The notes beneath the pieces were generated by a model. The model was not told the DNA's origin and did no database searches. It was given only the letters and a program-made list of their open reading frames with translations. A stretch of DNA of 29,427 nucleotides from Bacteroidales bacterium UBA1794 (GTDB lineage Bacteria > Bacteroidota > Bacteroidia > Bacteroidales > Bacteroidaceae): positions 1 to 29,427 of the forward strand of contig DCFW01000010.1 in assembly GCA_002315435.1 (NCBI GenBank), written 5' to 3'. Both the position numbers and the translations under genes were made by a program. Shown here in pieces: positions 1 through 6,763 of the stretch (the first letter of the stretch is position 1; each line of letters starts with the position of its first letter).

Positions 1-296
1 GAATTTTTAATGCGTCAGCCCTGATACAGAGAGATGATAGAATGCAAGACAACAAAAAGAGCATGCCCCGCCGGACATGCCCACCCAATAAAGCATCTAA
101 TGATAAAATACAAATCAGCAAACAGTATCCTGAAGATTTACTTTAACACACAGCCAGCCATTCAACTGTTTGATGTTGCATCACTCGTAGAAGTGCTGAT
201 GTAGTAAATCAAAAGAATTGAACTCTTTAAAAGTTCAATCCTTTTTGTTGCTTATGAATCTTATGCTTATTGAAAAGAATGATTCAATAAAGATTC
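1..296. other. Non-coding left flank downstream of pstS
   Basis: No convincing gene is seen in this stretch. It holds the pstS terminator (211-245). Further left is a short imperfect hairpin at 61-80 (GCATG and CATGC arms with a GC-rich middle). A second weak inverted repeat (CATCA and TGATG arms) lies near 180-200. Nothing suggests that pstC, pstA or pstB start here, although those genes could lie beyond the left edge. Confidence 0.6.
211..245 (-). terminator. Intrinsic terminator after pstS
   Basis: Read on the minus strand, a 14-bp stem (AAAAGGATTGAACT with AGTTCAATTCTTTT, one G-U pair) encloses a 7-nt loop. The T-rich 3' arm serves as the U tract. It begins about 50 bases past the pstS stop codon. 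The plus strand is also followed by a short T run, so it may act in both directions. It probably ends the porin-pstS transcript. Confidence 0.75.
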
Positions 297-1337
297 TTAT
301 TTCAAAATTTTCTTTCCGTTATATGTCACGGTGCGTAGTATTGCTTTTGCTCTATTTGCTACACTAGCAGGAAGTGGAGCATAGTTGGTTCTTGAAGCAA
401 ATGCTTGTGCATTGCGGCTTACCATCCAATCAAGCAATCTAAGTGTTTGTTGTGCTTGAGCGAATGTACGGTTACCGTAATTTTGCTCTTTGTAAATGAT
501 CAACCAAGTAAATCCTGCAATAGGATATGCTGTGGGAGCAGATGAATTGGTAAGCATTACACGTGTATCAGCAGGTATATGTCCTTTGCCGGCAGCACTT
601 GTAGATGCGATACTTGCTTTGATGAATCGTCCTGATTTATTTTGGATCAATGCAGATGAGATCTTTTCTGCGAAAGCATACTCTGAACCTACATAACCGA
701 TAGCACCAGCTGTTGATCTAATGACTCCAGCTACACCGGGATTTCCTTTTGCTGCAACTCCGACAGGGAATCTTACAGTTTTACCTGATCCGATTCTGCT
801 TTTCCATACTGCACTTACCTTAGTTAGATAATCAGTAAACATGTTTGTTGTTCCACTACCATCTGCACGGTAAACAACTGTAATTGCTTTGTTAGGGAAT
901 TTCACTCCAGGATTGAGTCTTCTTAATGTAGGATCATTCCAATTCTTGATTGCTCCCATGAAGATTTTTATTAAAGCATCCGGAGTTAATTTTATTTGAC
1001 GAACACCTGCAAGATTATAAGCAACCACTACTGCTCCACTACATGTTGGGATATGAACAATTGCTGCAGGCATCGTTTTCATTTCTTCATTGCTAAGAAA
1101 TGCATCAGAAGCTCCAAAATCAACGACTTTGTCTTTCAAGCTGCGTATACCTCCGCCTGAACCGATACCGCCATAATTGACTTTCACTTTTGCAACTTGA
1201 TCATATTGTCTGAAAGCCGTATTGTAGAATGGCTCAGGGAACGTAGCTCCTGCACCGGATAATGTTTGTCCTTTAACAGAAGAGCTGATTGAAACTAGAA
1301 GGATTAGTAATCCTAAAAACAAATTCTTTTTAATCAT
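297..1337 (-). CDS. pstS: Phosphate ABC transporter substrate-binding protein PstS
   Basis: This is the periplasmic phosphate receptor of the high-affinity Pst ABC transporter. The 346-residue length is usual. A Sec signal peptide covers residues 1 to about 23 (KK, a hydrophobic stretch, then VKG before Q). Family motifs follow: GAGATFP at 28-34, a glycine-rich GIGSGGG at 57-63, DFGASD at 73-78 and RADGSGTT at 157-164, which supply the loops that hydrogen-bond phosphate. The gene sits 41 bases after the porin gene with no promoter of its own visible, so it is probably cotranscribed from the PHO-box-like promoter at 2450-2507. A terminator follows, so pstCAB and phoU are not in the same transcript within this window. 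Identity is secure. Phosphate rather than another oxyanion is supported by the adjacent phoBR genes. Confidence 0.95.
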   Translation of the reverse strand: MIKKNLFLGLLILLVSISSSVKGQTLSGAGATFPEPFYNTAFRQYDQVAKVKVNYGGIGSGGGIRSLKDKVVDFGASDAFLSNEEMKTMPAAIVHIPTCSGAVVVAYNLAGVRQIKLTPDALIKIFMGAIKNWNDPTLRRLNPGVKFPNKAITVVYRADGSGTTNMFTDYLTKVSAVWKSRIGSGKTVRFPVGVAAKGNPGVAGVIRSTAGAIGYVGSEYAFAEKISSALIQNKSGRFIKASIASTSAAGKGHIPADTRVMLTNSSAPTAYPIAGFTWLIIYKEQNYGNRTFAQAQQTLRLLDWMVSRNAQAFASRTNYAPLPASVANRAKAILRTVTYNGKKILK

Positions 1338-1378
1338 AATAAAAATATTTCTTGTTAATAATACGTTTGAAATAATAA

Positions 1379-2422
1379 TCAGAAGTTTAATCCTACATTC
1401 ACTAAATAACTAGCAGTTGATTTAATTGAAGAAGATTTGGGATCGTTATATTGTATATTAGGTGAGATAGACACCCCCTTGGTTGGGAAGAATTCAACAC
1501 CTGCTACATACAAGTTACCATCTTTTGCTGCATTCCAGTTTGAAGTGGCACTACCAACAGTATTGGATGTCAAATGATCATAGCGTGCAAACACTGACAC
1601 AGTATTGCTAGCGTTGTATGATCCCCACAGCGAAACACCTGAGAGTTTATGATCTGCAACCATTTTATTACCATGTTGAAGGTTATACTCACCTCCTATT
1701 GTAAAGTCTGTTCCTTTGTATGCTACAAATGCATTGACTGTTTTTTGAGCTGCGGTATTTAGTGATGAATTCTTCTTCAAGTAGTCACCGTATACTCTGA
1801 AATACAGATTCTTTATAGGTTCATAAGTCACTCCGGCAGCCACTTTCAACGTACTGTCAGCTTGTACATTTTGATATCCTTCACCGTTCAGCACTTGAGC
1901 ATCAAAACTAAGTTGAGGAGCTATTTGAACTTTAACAGATGCTCCAAGGTCGGCACTAGAACTGAATCCGTTTAAATCCTGAAATGATTTCAACAGATAA
2001 CGTCTGCCCCATACGGACTCTTGAAGATTAAAGGCCGTGGTACCAATCATACCGAAATCTACTTTTACAACAGGAGTAGCATATTCCACATAAGCATTCT
2101 TCACATAAGCTGTAAAGGATGAGGGAGCCAAACCTTTCGTATTGGAAACATCAAATAAAACTTTGCTTGAAAAGTTTGGGCTGAAGTTGTAGATGTATCC
2201 GAAATAAGCTCTTGATAATTCAAAAGCTGGATTTGATTTTCCGTCTTGTACGTTGTATCTAAAATCAGAAAAGATAGTAACCAAAGGTTTGCCATTTGGT
2301 TTAAAGGAACTCTGCCCGTTATCCGAAGTTTGCGCGGAAACGCCTAGACAGACAAATGTCAGTAACATAGCACTAATAAAAGATGTTTTTACTTTTCTCA
2401 TTTCCTTATTTGTTTGGTTCAT
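1379..2422 (-). CDS. Outer-membrane porin, phosphate-selective O/P-like
   Basis: A 347-residue outer-membrane beta-barrel. After a short extension, MRKVKTSF begins a typical signal peptide ending at VSAQT, so the true start may be the methionine at codon 8 (position 2401). The mature part is rich in alternating aromatic and small residues. It has repeated strand signatures such as RAYFGYIY and YVEYATP, and it ends in the aromatic LNF that barrel-assembly machinery recognises. The pattern resembles the porin O/P family of phosphate-selective porins. Its place directly before pstS, under a PHO-box-like promoter, supports a role in passing phosphate or polyphosphate across the outer membrane to PstS. 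The substrate is inferred from context, not from visible binding residues. Confidence 0.8.
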   Translation of the reverse strand: MNQTNKEMRKVKTSFISAMLLTFVCLGVSAQTSDNGQSSFKPNGKPLVTIFSDFRYNVQDGKSNPAFELSRAYFGYIYNFSPNFSSKVLFDVSNTKGLAPSSFTAYVKNAYVEYATPVVKVDFGMIGTTAFNLQESVWGRRYLLKSFQDLNGFSSSADLGASVKVQIAPQLSFDAQVLNGEGYQNVQADSTLKVAAGVTYEPIKNLYFRVYGDYLKKNSSLNTAAQKTVNAFVAYKGTDFTIGGEYNLQHGNKMVADHKLSGVSLWGSYNASNTVSVFARYDHLTSNTVGSATSNWNAAKDGNLYVAGVEFFPTKGVSISPNIQYNDPKSSSIKSTASYLVNVGLNF

Positions 2423-2449
2423 TAATAAATTCTTCTTTAATTTCTATGA

Positions 2450-2507
2450 CAAAAGTAAGCCTGCACTATTACAATAAAGTGAAGCAGATAATACGATTCT
2501 ATTACGT
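2450..2507 (-). promoter_or_regulatory. PHO-box-like promoter of the porin-pstS operon
   Basis: On the minus strand, four 7-base units are spaced at exact 11-bp steps: ACGTAAT (2507-2501), TCGTATT (2496-2490), GCTTCAC (2485-2479, degenerate) and TTGTAAT (2474-2468). Ten bases later comes TACTTTTG (2457-2450), a perfect Bacteroidetes -7 element (TAnnTTTG). No -33 TTTG is present at the usual spacing, as expected where an activator replaces sigma contact. The predicted start is about 20 bases before the longer porin start codon. The PhoB-binding role is inferred from geometry and from the neighbouring genes. Confidence 0.7.
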
Positions 2508-2710
2508 CTTATATTTTCTTAATCAATCGATTAAATTCATCTAATCATTATATATTGGTCGTAATGAAGGTCAAAAAGTAGCGACATCATTAATGCTTAA
2601 AGATAGAATTTATCAATACTGATCACTTACTAAGGGTACTGAATTTTGAGAAACTTAAATGTAATACAATGGAAGAATACTGAGTGGTAGTAAAGAAACA
2701 GGGTGAGTAT

Positions 2711-2805
2711 AAAAAAAGTCTTTGAAGGCACTCTTCATGTCGGATCCGCTGATTAAGGATTCACAGAAGTTTGTCTCCAAAGGTATATATCATGTTGTTT
2801 TCTTT
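2711..2805 (-). ncRNA. Candidate PhoB-controlled small RNA or leader
   Basis: The promoter at 2810-2845 should start a transcript near 2805. Downstream, CTTTGGAG (2782-2775) can pair with CTTCAAAG (2727-2720), eight pairs with one G-U. Inside, CTTC pairs with GAAG, TGT with ACA and ATCC with GGAT, interrupted by small loops. The outer stem is followed two bases later by seven T residues (2717-2711), as in an intrinsic terminator. That would give an RNA of about 95 nt. Two tiny open frames exist: 10 codons (2793-2761) inside the hairpin, and 27 codons (2738-2655) with no visible ribosome site. No known RNA family is recognised. It could equally be a leader read through to the porin gene. Confidence 0.35.
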
Positions 2806-2809
2806 AAAG

Positions 2810-2845
2810 CAAAAGTACAAGATATACATTACAACTTTATAACAG
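2810..2845 (-). promoter_or_regulatory. PHO-box-like promoter in the phoR-porin gap
   Basis: On the minus strand, CTGTTAT (2845-2839), a 4-base spacer and TTGTAAT (2834-2828) form a 7-4-7 direct repeat close to the enterobacterial PHO box unit CTGTCAT. Exactly 10 bases later is TACTTTTG (2817-2810), a perfect -7 element. The layout is the same as at the porin and phoB promoters. It lies almost 390 bases from the porin start, so its target is unclear. The structured segment just downstream is the best candidate. Confidence 0.65.
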
Positions 2846-2891
2846 CTATGATACTATTCAATCTAATTTGCGTGACAGGTACATCACACAT

Positions 2892-2909
2892 ATTACAAAA
2901 AGATTACAA
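2892..2909 (-). promoter_or_regulatory. Perfect tandem PHO-box-like repeat at the phoR stop
   Basis: TTGTAAT, CTTT, TTGTAAT: two identical 7-base units with a 4-base spacer lie immediately after the phoR stop codon (2912-2910). Ten bases downstream stands TACCTGTC (2881-2874), which matches only part of the -7 consensus, so this may be an accessory site upstream of the 2810-2845 promoter and not a promoter itself. The repeat is the most regular of the set in the window. Confidence 0.55.
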
Positions 2910-4688
2910 CTATTTTCCTAATGTAAATAGGAACTCTAATCCGCCTGTAGGCAAATTGCGTACAGAGATATTTCCTCCATGAAGAATGACGGCGTTCTTG
3001 ACAATGGCCAACCCTAGTCCCGTACCTCCCAATTTGCGAGATCTACCTTTGTCTACTCTATAGAATCTATCAAACAAATGATTCAGGCTCTCTTCAGGTA
3101 CACCTACACCGCTATCGGAGAAACTCAAATAATAATATTTATCATCATCACGGAAACATCTTATCGTGATTGTGACACCTGCACCGGCATAAGAAATGGC
3201 ATTGTCTGTAAAATTACGGAAGATCGAATAAATCAATGATGCATTGCCGCAATAGGACAGTCCTTTAGGCAAAAGATTGCGGAAAAGAATTTGCTTCTCA
3301 ACCAATTGCAAGGCTACATCTCCATCAACCGTATCAACCAATGCATGCAGATCAATATTTTCTTTATTAATCATACTTGGAGCATCATCCATGCGCGAAA
3401 GTACGGATATGTCTTTAAGCAACCTACCAAGACGATTGCTCTGTGCATAACAGCGGTTGATAAATGTATAAAGCGTATCAGGAGGAAGATCGCGATTCGT
3501 AGCTATCGTTTCAAGATAACCTTGTATACTGCTGACAGGAGTCTTCAATTCATGAGCTATATTCTGTGTCAATTGTCTCTTTAATGTAGCCTGAGCTTCA
3601 ACTTCTGTAGCATCGTTGATAGTAATTTCAAAACTTTGATCCATGAAGAATACGCATTCAACATTGAATGTACGCCCATTCTTTTCGATGACTACGGCTA
3701 TACGATGTTCACCACTGTGCGAAGAGGATACATTGACGTGCTTGTTGACAAATTCATTAATAGATGAAAATTCAGGAATCTTTAGCACATCTTCGCTAGC
3801 CGATAAACCTATATCGGAAATAAAATCACAGTAACGAAGAAACAGATCATTCACCAGAATCTCTTTCTTACCGGAAGTGAAGATGCCCAATCCTTCATGT
3901 GATATTTGCAAGTGTATAATTAGTTTCTCACGCTCCACCGACAGATTATCTTTGGCTTCATGCAAGCGCTTGTACATTCTGACAATATGTTCGGAGATCT
4001 CACCTAATTCATTATTGGGGAATGTAGTATTGAGATTTATGCCTTGATTGTGATCCATGGCATAAGCGAATTTACGCAATTGATTAATGGATGCACCGAT
4101 ATGTCTGGTTAGTAACCATATTATGAGAATCAAGCTCAGCAAGATTATTGTTGTAACGCACACAAAAATGGTATCTCCTTTCATGTTATTAATCAATCCA
4201 GGAGTATACGGCATGGCTGACCGTATAATATAATGATGACTTTGTGATGAAGCAAAAAGCGTAGCCACATAGAAATAATTGACTCCAATAGTCTCTGACA
4301 TACGGCGCACATCTATCCCTGTGCCCCTAAGCAACGCACTGCGTACTTCGGGACGATTGAAATGATTCTCAAAATGAGTATAATCCTTCCGTTTGTTATC
4401 ATAAAAGACATGTCCATCAGGATTAATGAGAGTAATACGCAGACTCTTGTCACCCAATTTGGGCAAGAAGCTATTTAGTTTATGCTCAGTATCCGAAAGT
4501 GAACCACCAAGAAGTTGGGCAATTTGCAAATTGTAGTTTTGCAAGTGCATACCTATTAATGCTGTTTTATATTCTTTCTCACGCTGATACTGGTATACCA
4601 TAAAGAGCAGAGTAAATGCAAAGAAAAGAAAAAGTATGGCTGCAAGGATTTTGCGTGTAAAAGAGATTCGAAGTTGGGGCATAAGCAA
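2910..4688 (-). CDS. phoR: Sensor histidine kinase, PhoR-like
   Basis: A 592-residue membrane histidine kinase paired with the response regulator just upstream. Transmembrane segment one is at about 13-31 and segment two at about 172-193, enclosing a periplasmic domain of roughly 140 residues. A HAMP-like linker (about 195-245) and a PAS-like region (about 255-365) follow. The dimerisation domain has the phospho-accepting His379 in IAHELKTP. The ATPase domain shows the N box (FTDNAISYAG), the G1 box (DSGVGVP), the F box (LFDRFYRVDKG) and the G2 box (GGTGLGLAIV). It follows phoB by 18 bases and is surely cotranscribed. Assignment to phosphate sensing rests on the linked pstS, porin and PHO-box-like sites. 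The periplasmic domain is larger than in enterobacterial PhoR, which nearly lacks one. Confidence 0.9.
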   Translation of the reverse strand: MLMPQLRISFTRKILAAILFLFFAFTLLFMVYQYQREKEYKTALIGMHLQNYNLQIAQLLGGSLSDTEHKLNSFLPKLGDKSLRITLINPDGHVFYDNKRKDYTHFENHFNRPEVRSALLRGTGIDVRRMSETIGVNYFYVATLFASSQSHHYIIRSAMPYTPGLINNMKGDTIFVCVTTIILLSLILIIWLLTRHIGASINQLRKFAYAMDHNQGINLNTTFPNNELGEISEHIVRMYKRLHEAKDNLSVEREKLIIHLQISHEGLGIFTSGKKEILVNDLFLRYCDFISDIGLSASEDVLKIPEFSSINEFVNKHVNVSSSHSGEHRIAVVIEKNGRTFNVECVFFMDQSFEITINDATEVEAQATLKRQLTQNIAHELKTPVSSIQGYLETIATNRDLPPDTLYTFINRCYAQSNRLGRLLKDISVLSRMDDAPSMINKENIDLHALVDTVDGDVALQLVEKQILFRNLLPKGLSYCGNASLIYSIFRNFTDNAISYAGAGVTITIRCFRDDDKYYYLSFSDSGVGVPEESLNHLFDRFYRVDKGRSRKLGGTGLGLAIVKNAVILHGGNISVRNLPTGGLEFLFTLGK

Positions 4689-4706
4689 CAGTCTTTATTA
4701 TTCTAT

Positions 4707-5393
4707 TTATTCTGGTTCAAAGCAGTAACCGTATCCTAAACGAGTGACAACACATTTACCGTATACCCCGATCTTACGGCGCAAGCGAGTGATATTGACA
4801 TCTATGGTACGATCAAGCACATAGACTTCATCACTCCAAATCTTGGTAAGGATCTCTTCGCGAGAAAAGACTCTACCGATGTTGCTCAAGAAAAGAAAAA
4901 GAATTTCAAACTCTTTCTTGGTGAGTGCTATTTCACTACCGTCAATGGTTACTCGTTTTCTAACTAAGTTTAAGGAGAGGTTTTTGTAAATAAGATGTTC
5001 GGACTTCTGAGGTTTATTTTCGATTCCCCGTCTTATTACAGCTTTTACACGTACAACTACTTCACGCAATGAGAAAGGTTTAGATATATAATCATCAGCA
5101 CCTACATTGAAACCTGTAATTGTATCGTTTTCAGTGTCTTTAGCCGTAATGAATATAATAGGGATTTTGGCTGTAGCAGGGTTCTTCTTTATCATACTGG
5201 CCATACGGAAACCTGATATTTCACCCATCATCACATCCAGTAACAACAAATCATACCGGCTAATATCCAACTGCAAAGCTTCCTCGGCCGAGTTGGCTGT
5301 ATCTACTTCGTATCCTTCGTTTTCAAGGTTGAATTTCAGGATCTCACAAAGATCCTGCTCATCATCTACTACTAAAAGCCTGTTGTTAACCAT
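4707..5393 (-). CDS. phoB: OmpR/PhoB-family response regulator
   Basis: A 228-residue DNA-binding response regulator. The receiver domain (about 4-120) has the acidic pair D10-D11, the phospho-acceptor D53 (LLLLDVMM) and the conserved lysine in ISKPF. The C-terminal winged helix (about 130-226) shows LTKKEFEILFLF and the recognition-helix region VDVNITRLRRKIG-like (TIDVNITRLRRK). I chose the ATG at 5393 because the protein then begins MVNNRLLVVDDE, as is normal for the family; an upstream ATG at 5426 in the same frame would add 11 residues. The promoter predicted at 5446-5481 gives a leader of about 45 bases to the chosen start, but under 15 bases to the other. It likely binds the repeats described in this region, including those at its own promoter. 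Confidence 0.92.
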   Translation of the reverse strand: MVNNRLLVVDDEQDLCEILKFNLENEGYEVDTANSAEEALQLDISRYDLLLLDVMMGEISGFRMASMIKKNPATAKIPIIFITAKDTENDTITGFNVGADDYISKPFSLREVVVRVKAVIRRGIENKPQKSEHLIYKNLSLNLVRKRVTIDGSEIALTKKEFEILFLFLSNIGRVFSREEILTKIWSDEVYVLDRTIDVNITRLRRKIGVYGKCVVTRLGYGYCFEPE

Positions 5394-5445
5394 GTTTATG
5401 TCATTAATATTTTTTATGTACAACAAAAGAACAACTTTTATATTT

Positions 5446-5481
5446 CAAACGTTTGCCATACATATTACATTTATGTTACAG
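5446..5481 (-). promoter_or_regulatory. PHO-box-like promoter of phoBR
   Basis: On the minus strand, CTGTAAC (5481-5475), a 4-base spacer and ATGTAAT (5470-5464) form the 7-4-7 repeat. Ten bases later is AACGTTTG (5453-5446), one base off TAnnTTTG. The -7 element lies inside a perfect 10-bp palindrome, CAAACGTTTG (5446-5455), that could be a second operator. This suggests positive autoregulation of phoBR. It fits in the 73-base gap after the TetR-type gene. Confidence 0.6.
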
Positions 5482-5499
5482 CCCCTGAAATAATAAATG

Positions 5500-6156
5500 T
5501 TAAGGCTTGAGACTTCCGGCAAAATAGTCGCTCTTGTACTTTTCTATCAATAGAAGACCTTTATCTGTAGCAATACCACGCAAGAAAGTGAAGATTAAGG
5601 TATCAAAGACGTCATTAAAAGGATATTTCTCTGTGATTTCAGACTTTTTAAGAGCCTCTAGCTGGGCTTCTAGAAAGACATTCACAATTTCATAATTCAT
5701 GTTGCCCCTGAATAATCCTTGAGATACTCCTTTCTGGAAAAAAGTAATAACCTTATTGCGGTCTCTCAATTTATTCTCTTCATGCATCTTGTTTACAGAC
5801 GGATACCTTTTTAAATCAAAAAAATAATCTTTATGAATATCACGAACCATTTGCAATACCAAGTAATATATTCGTAAAATGGATTGCAATACATTATCCG
5901 ATTCTTCATAGACCTTAGAGAACATGACTTCGTTCTCACACTGAACTTGTTTGACGACTTCCATCACAAGAGTTTCTTTATCAGGAAATTCTTCATACAA
6001 AGTTCGCTTTGAAATAGTAAGACTGGCGGCAATACTATCCATGGTCATAACTTTTATGCCATTGCTCATGAATAATCGCTTAGCTTCTTGAAGAATACGA
6101 TTGTGTAACTCTTCACGAGAATTATTCTTGCGACATTTAGGATCAGATATAGCCAT
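5500..6156 (-). CDS. TetR/AcrR-family transcriptional regulator
   Basis: A 218-residue regulator. The N-terminal helix-turn-helix spans about residues 17-63, with IAASLTISKRTLYEEFPDK as the turn and recognition helix, which closely follows the TetR signature (two helices, then a TLYxxFxxKExL motif). The remaining 150 residues are helical and should form the ligand and dimer domain, which is too variable to tell the inducer. It ends 18 bases before the PHO-box-like repeat of phoB, in the same direction, so read-through into phoBR is possible. No efflux or membrane-lipid gene stands next to it, so the target is unknown. Confidence 0.88.
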   Translation of the reverse strand: MAISDPKCRKNNSREELHNRILQEAKRLFMSNGIKVMTMDSIAASLTISKRTLYEEFPDKETLVMEVVKQVQCENEVMFSKVYEESDNVLQSILRIYYLVLQMVRDIHKDYFFDLKRYPSVNKMHEENKLRDRNKVITFFQKGVSQGLFRGNMNYEIVNVFLEAQLEALKKSEITEKYPFNDVFDTLIFTFLRGIATDKGLLLIEKYKSDYFAGSLKP

Positions 6157-6176
6157 ATATTCGTCTTTTAAGAATG

Positions 6177-6184
6177 CAAAAATA
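6177..6184 (-). promoter_or_regulatory. Possible -7 element of the TetR-type gene
   Basis: TATTTTTG on the minus strand matches TAnnTTTG and stands 20 bases before the start codon. No TTTG or TTG is seen at the -33 position, and the area is A-rich, so a chance match cannot be excluded. Confidence 0.3.
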
Positions 6185-6244
6185 CAAAAAAAAACTTCTT
6201 AATTGAAATTAGTTTATTTAATTTGAATTATTCTTTACTAAGAC

Positions 6245-6763
6245 TTACTTTATTTCCCATTCAAAAGCAGGAATTACAGGTATATCATCGAAACGTCTTT
6301 TAATATCAGCAATTATATTAATATCATTCATACTGCTCATACGTTGCCGAACTAGCAGGAATGCCGCATAACGCGCTGCACGCAAATAAGAAATTGCCAT
6401 TGAATATTCTAATGTATTTTGAGGATTTTCATCATGGATTTCATTAATGAGCAATGCTTGGCGGCTGATAATCTCCATTAAATCAAACGGCAATAACGTA
6501 TATATTACCCAAACATTCTGGTCAATTTCACCTTTTTCTTTTTTAGACTCCTCTACTGAATCAAAAATGTTTCTCTCTCTTTCCACATTTGATTTATATT
6601 CTTCAATCAAACTGTACTGTAGTCTAGCATATTCATTGTCTTTGGATAAGCAACCAATTATAAGTTGGGAACTTAAACATGCATTGACTACTATAGGAAA
6701 AATATTCTGTTGCGATCTTGAACACTGTTGCAATAAAGATTCTAGTATTTCACTGGTTTCCAT
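6245..6763 (-). CDS. Hypothetical protein, helical, unrecognised
   Basis: A 172-residue protein that I do not recognise. It has no signal peptide and no transmembrane segment, and it is rich in Glu, Ile, Ser and Asn. Most of it reads as amphipathic helices (for example around residues 45-75 and 90-135), with a weakly hydrophobic patch near 80-90 (VWVIYTLLPF). It ends in a Trp-Glu-Ile-Lys tail. The start overlaps the end of the lipoprotein gene by 14 bases, which suggests translational coupling and joint function. It is likely cytoplasmic. It could be a partner or regulator of the lipoprotein, but nothing in the sequence shows this. Confidence 0.7.
   Translation of the reverse strand: METSEILESLLQQCSRSQQNIFPIVVNACLSSQLIIGCLSKDNEYARLQYSLIEEYKSNVERERNIFDSVEESKKEKGEIDQNVWVIYTLLPFDLMEIISRQALLINEIHDENPQNTLEYSMAISYLRAARYAAFLLVRQRMSSMNDINIIADIKRRFDDIPVIPAFEWEIK

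Larger units (their letters stand above)
2423..2909. other. Regulatory gap between phoR and the porin gene
   Basis: This gap of almost 490 bases has no normal-sized gene. It holds a tandem 7-bp repeat touching the phoR stop (2892-2909), a PHO-box-like promoter (2810-2845), a short structured segment with a T run (2711-2805), and a four-unit PHO-box-like promoter for the porin gene (2450-2507). A small palindrome, TTAATCAATCGATTAA, lies at 2519-2534. Between 2535 and 2710 I see nothing else recognisable apart from a 27-codon open frame at 2655-2738 (minus). The plus-strand open frame across 2722-2982 runs into phoR and looks spurious. Confidence 0.65.

Noticed and set aside
1360..1367. Plus-strand TACGTTTG between pstS and the porin gene
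   Set aside because: It matches TAnnTTTG but points away from both genes; no plus-strand gene follows, and no repeat units precede it.
2519..2534. Palindrome TTAATCAATCGATTAA upstream of the porin promoter
   Set aside because: It is short, AT-rich and single, with no second copy in the window, so an operator cannot be claimed.
2722..2982. Plus-strand 86-codon open frame in the phoR-porin gap
   Set aside because: It runs into the phoR 3' end on the other strand, has no recognisable motif or promoter, and overlaps the PHO-box-like repeats.
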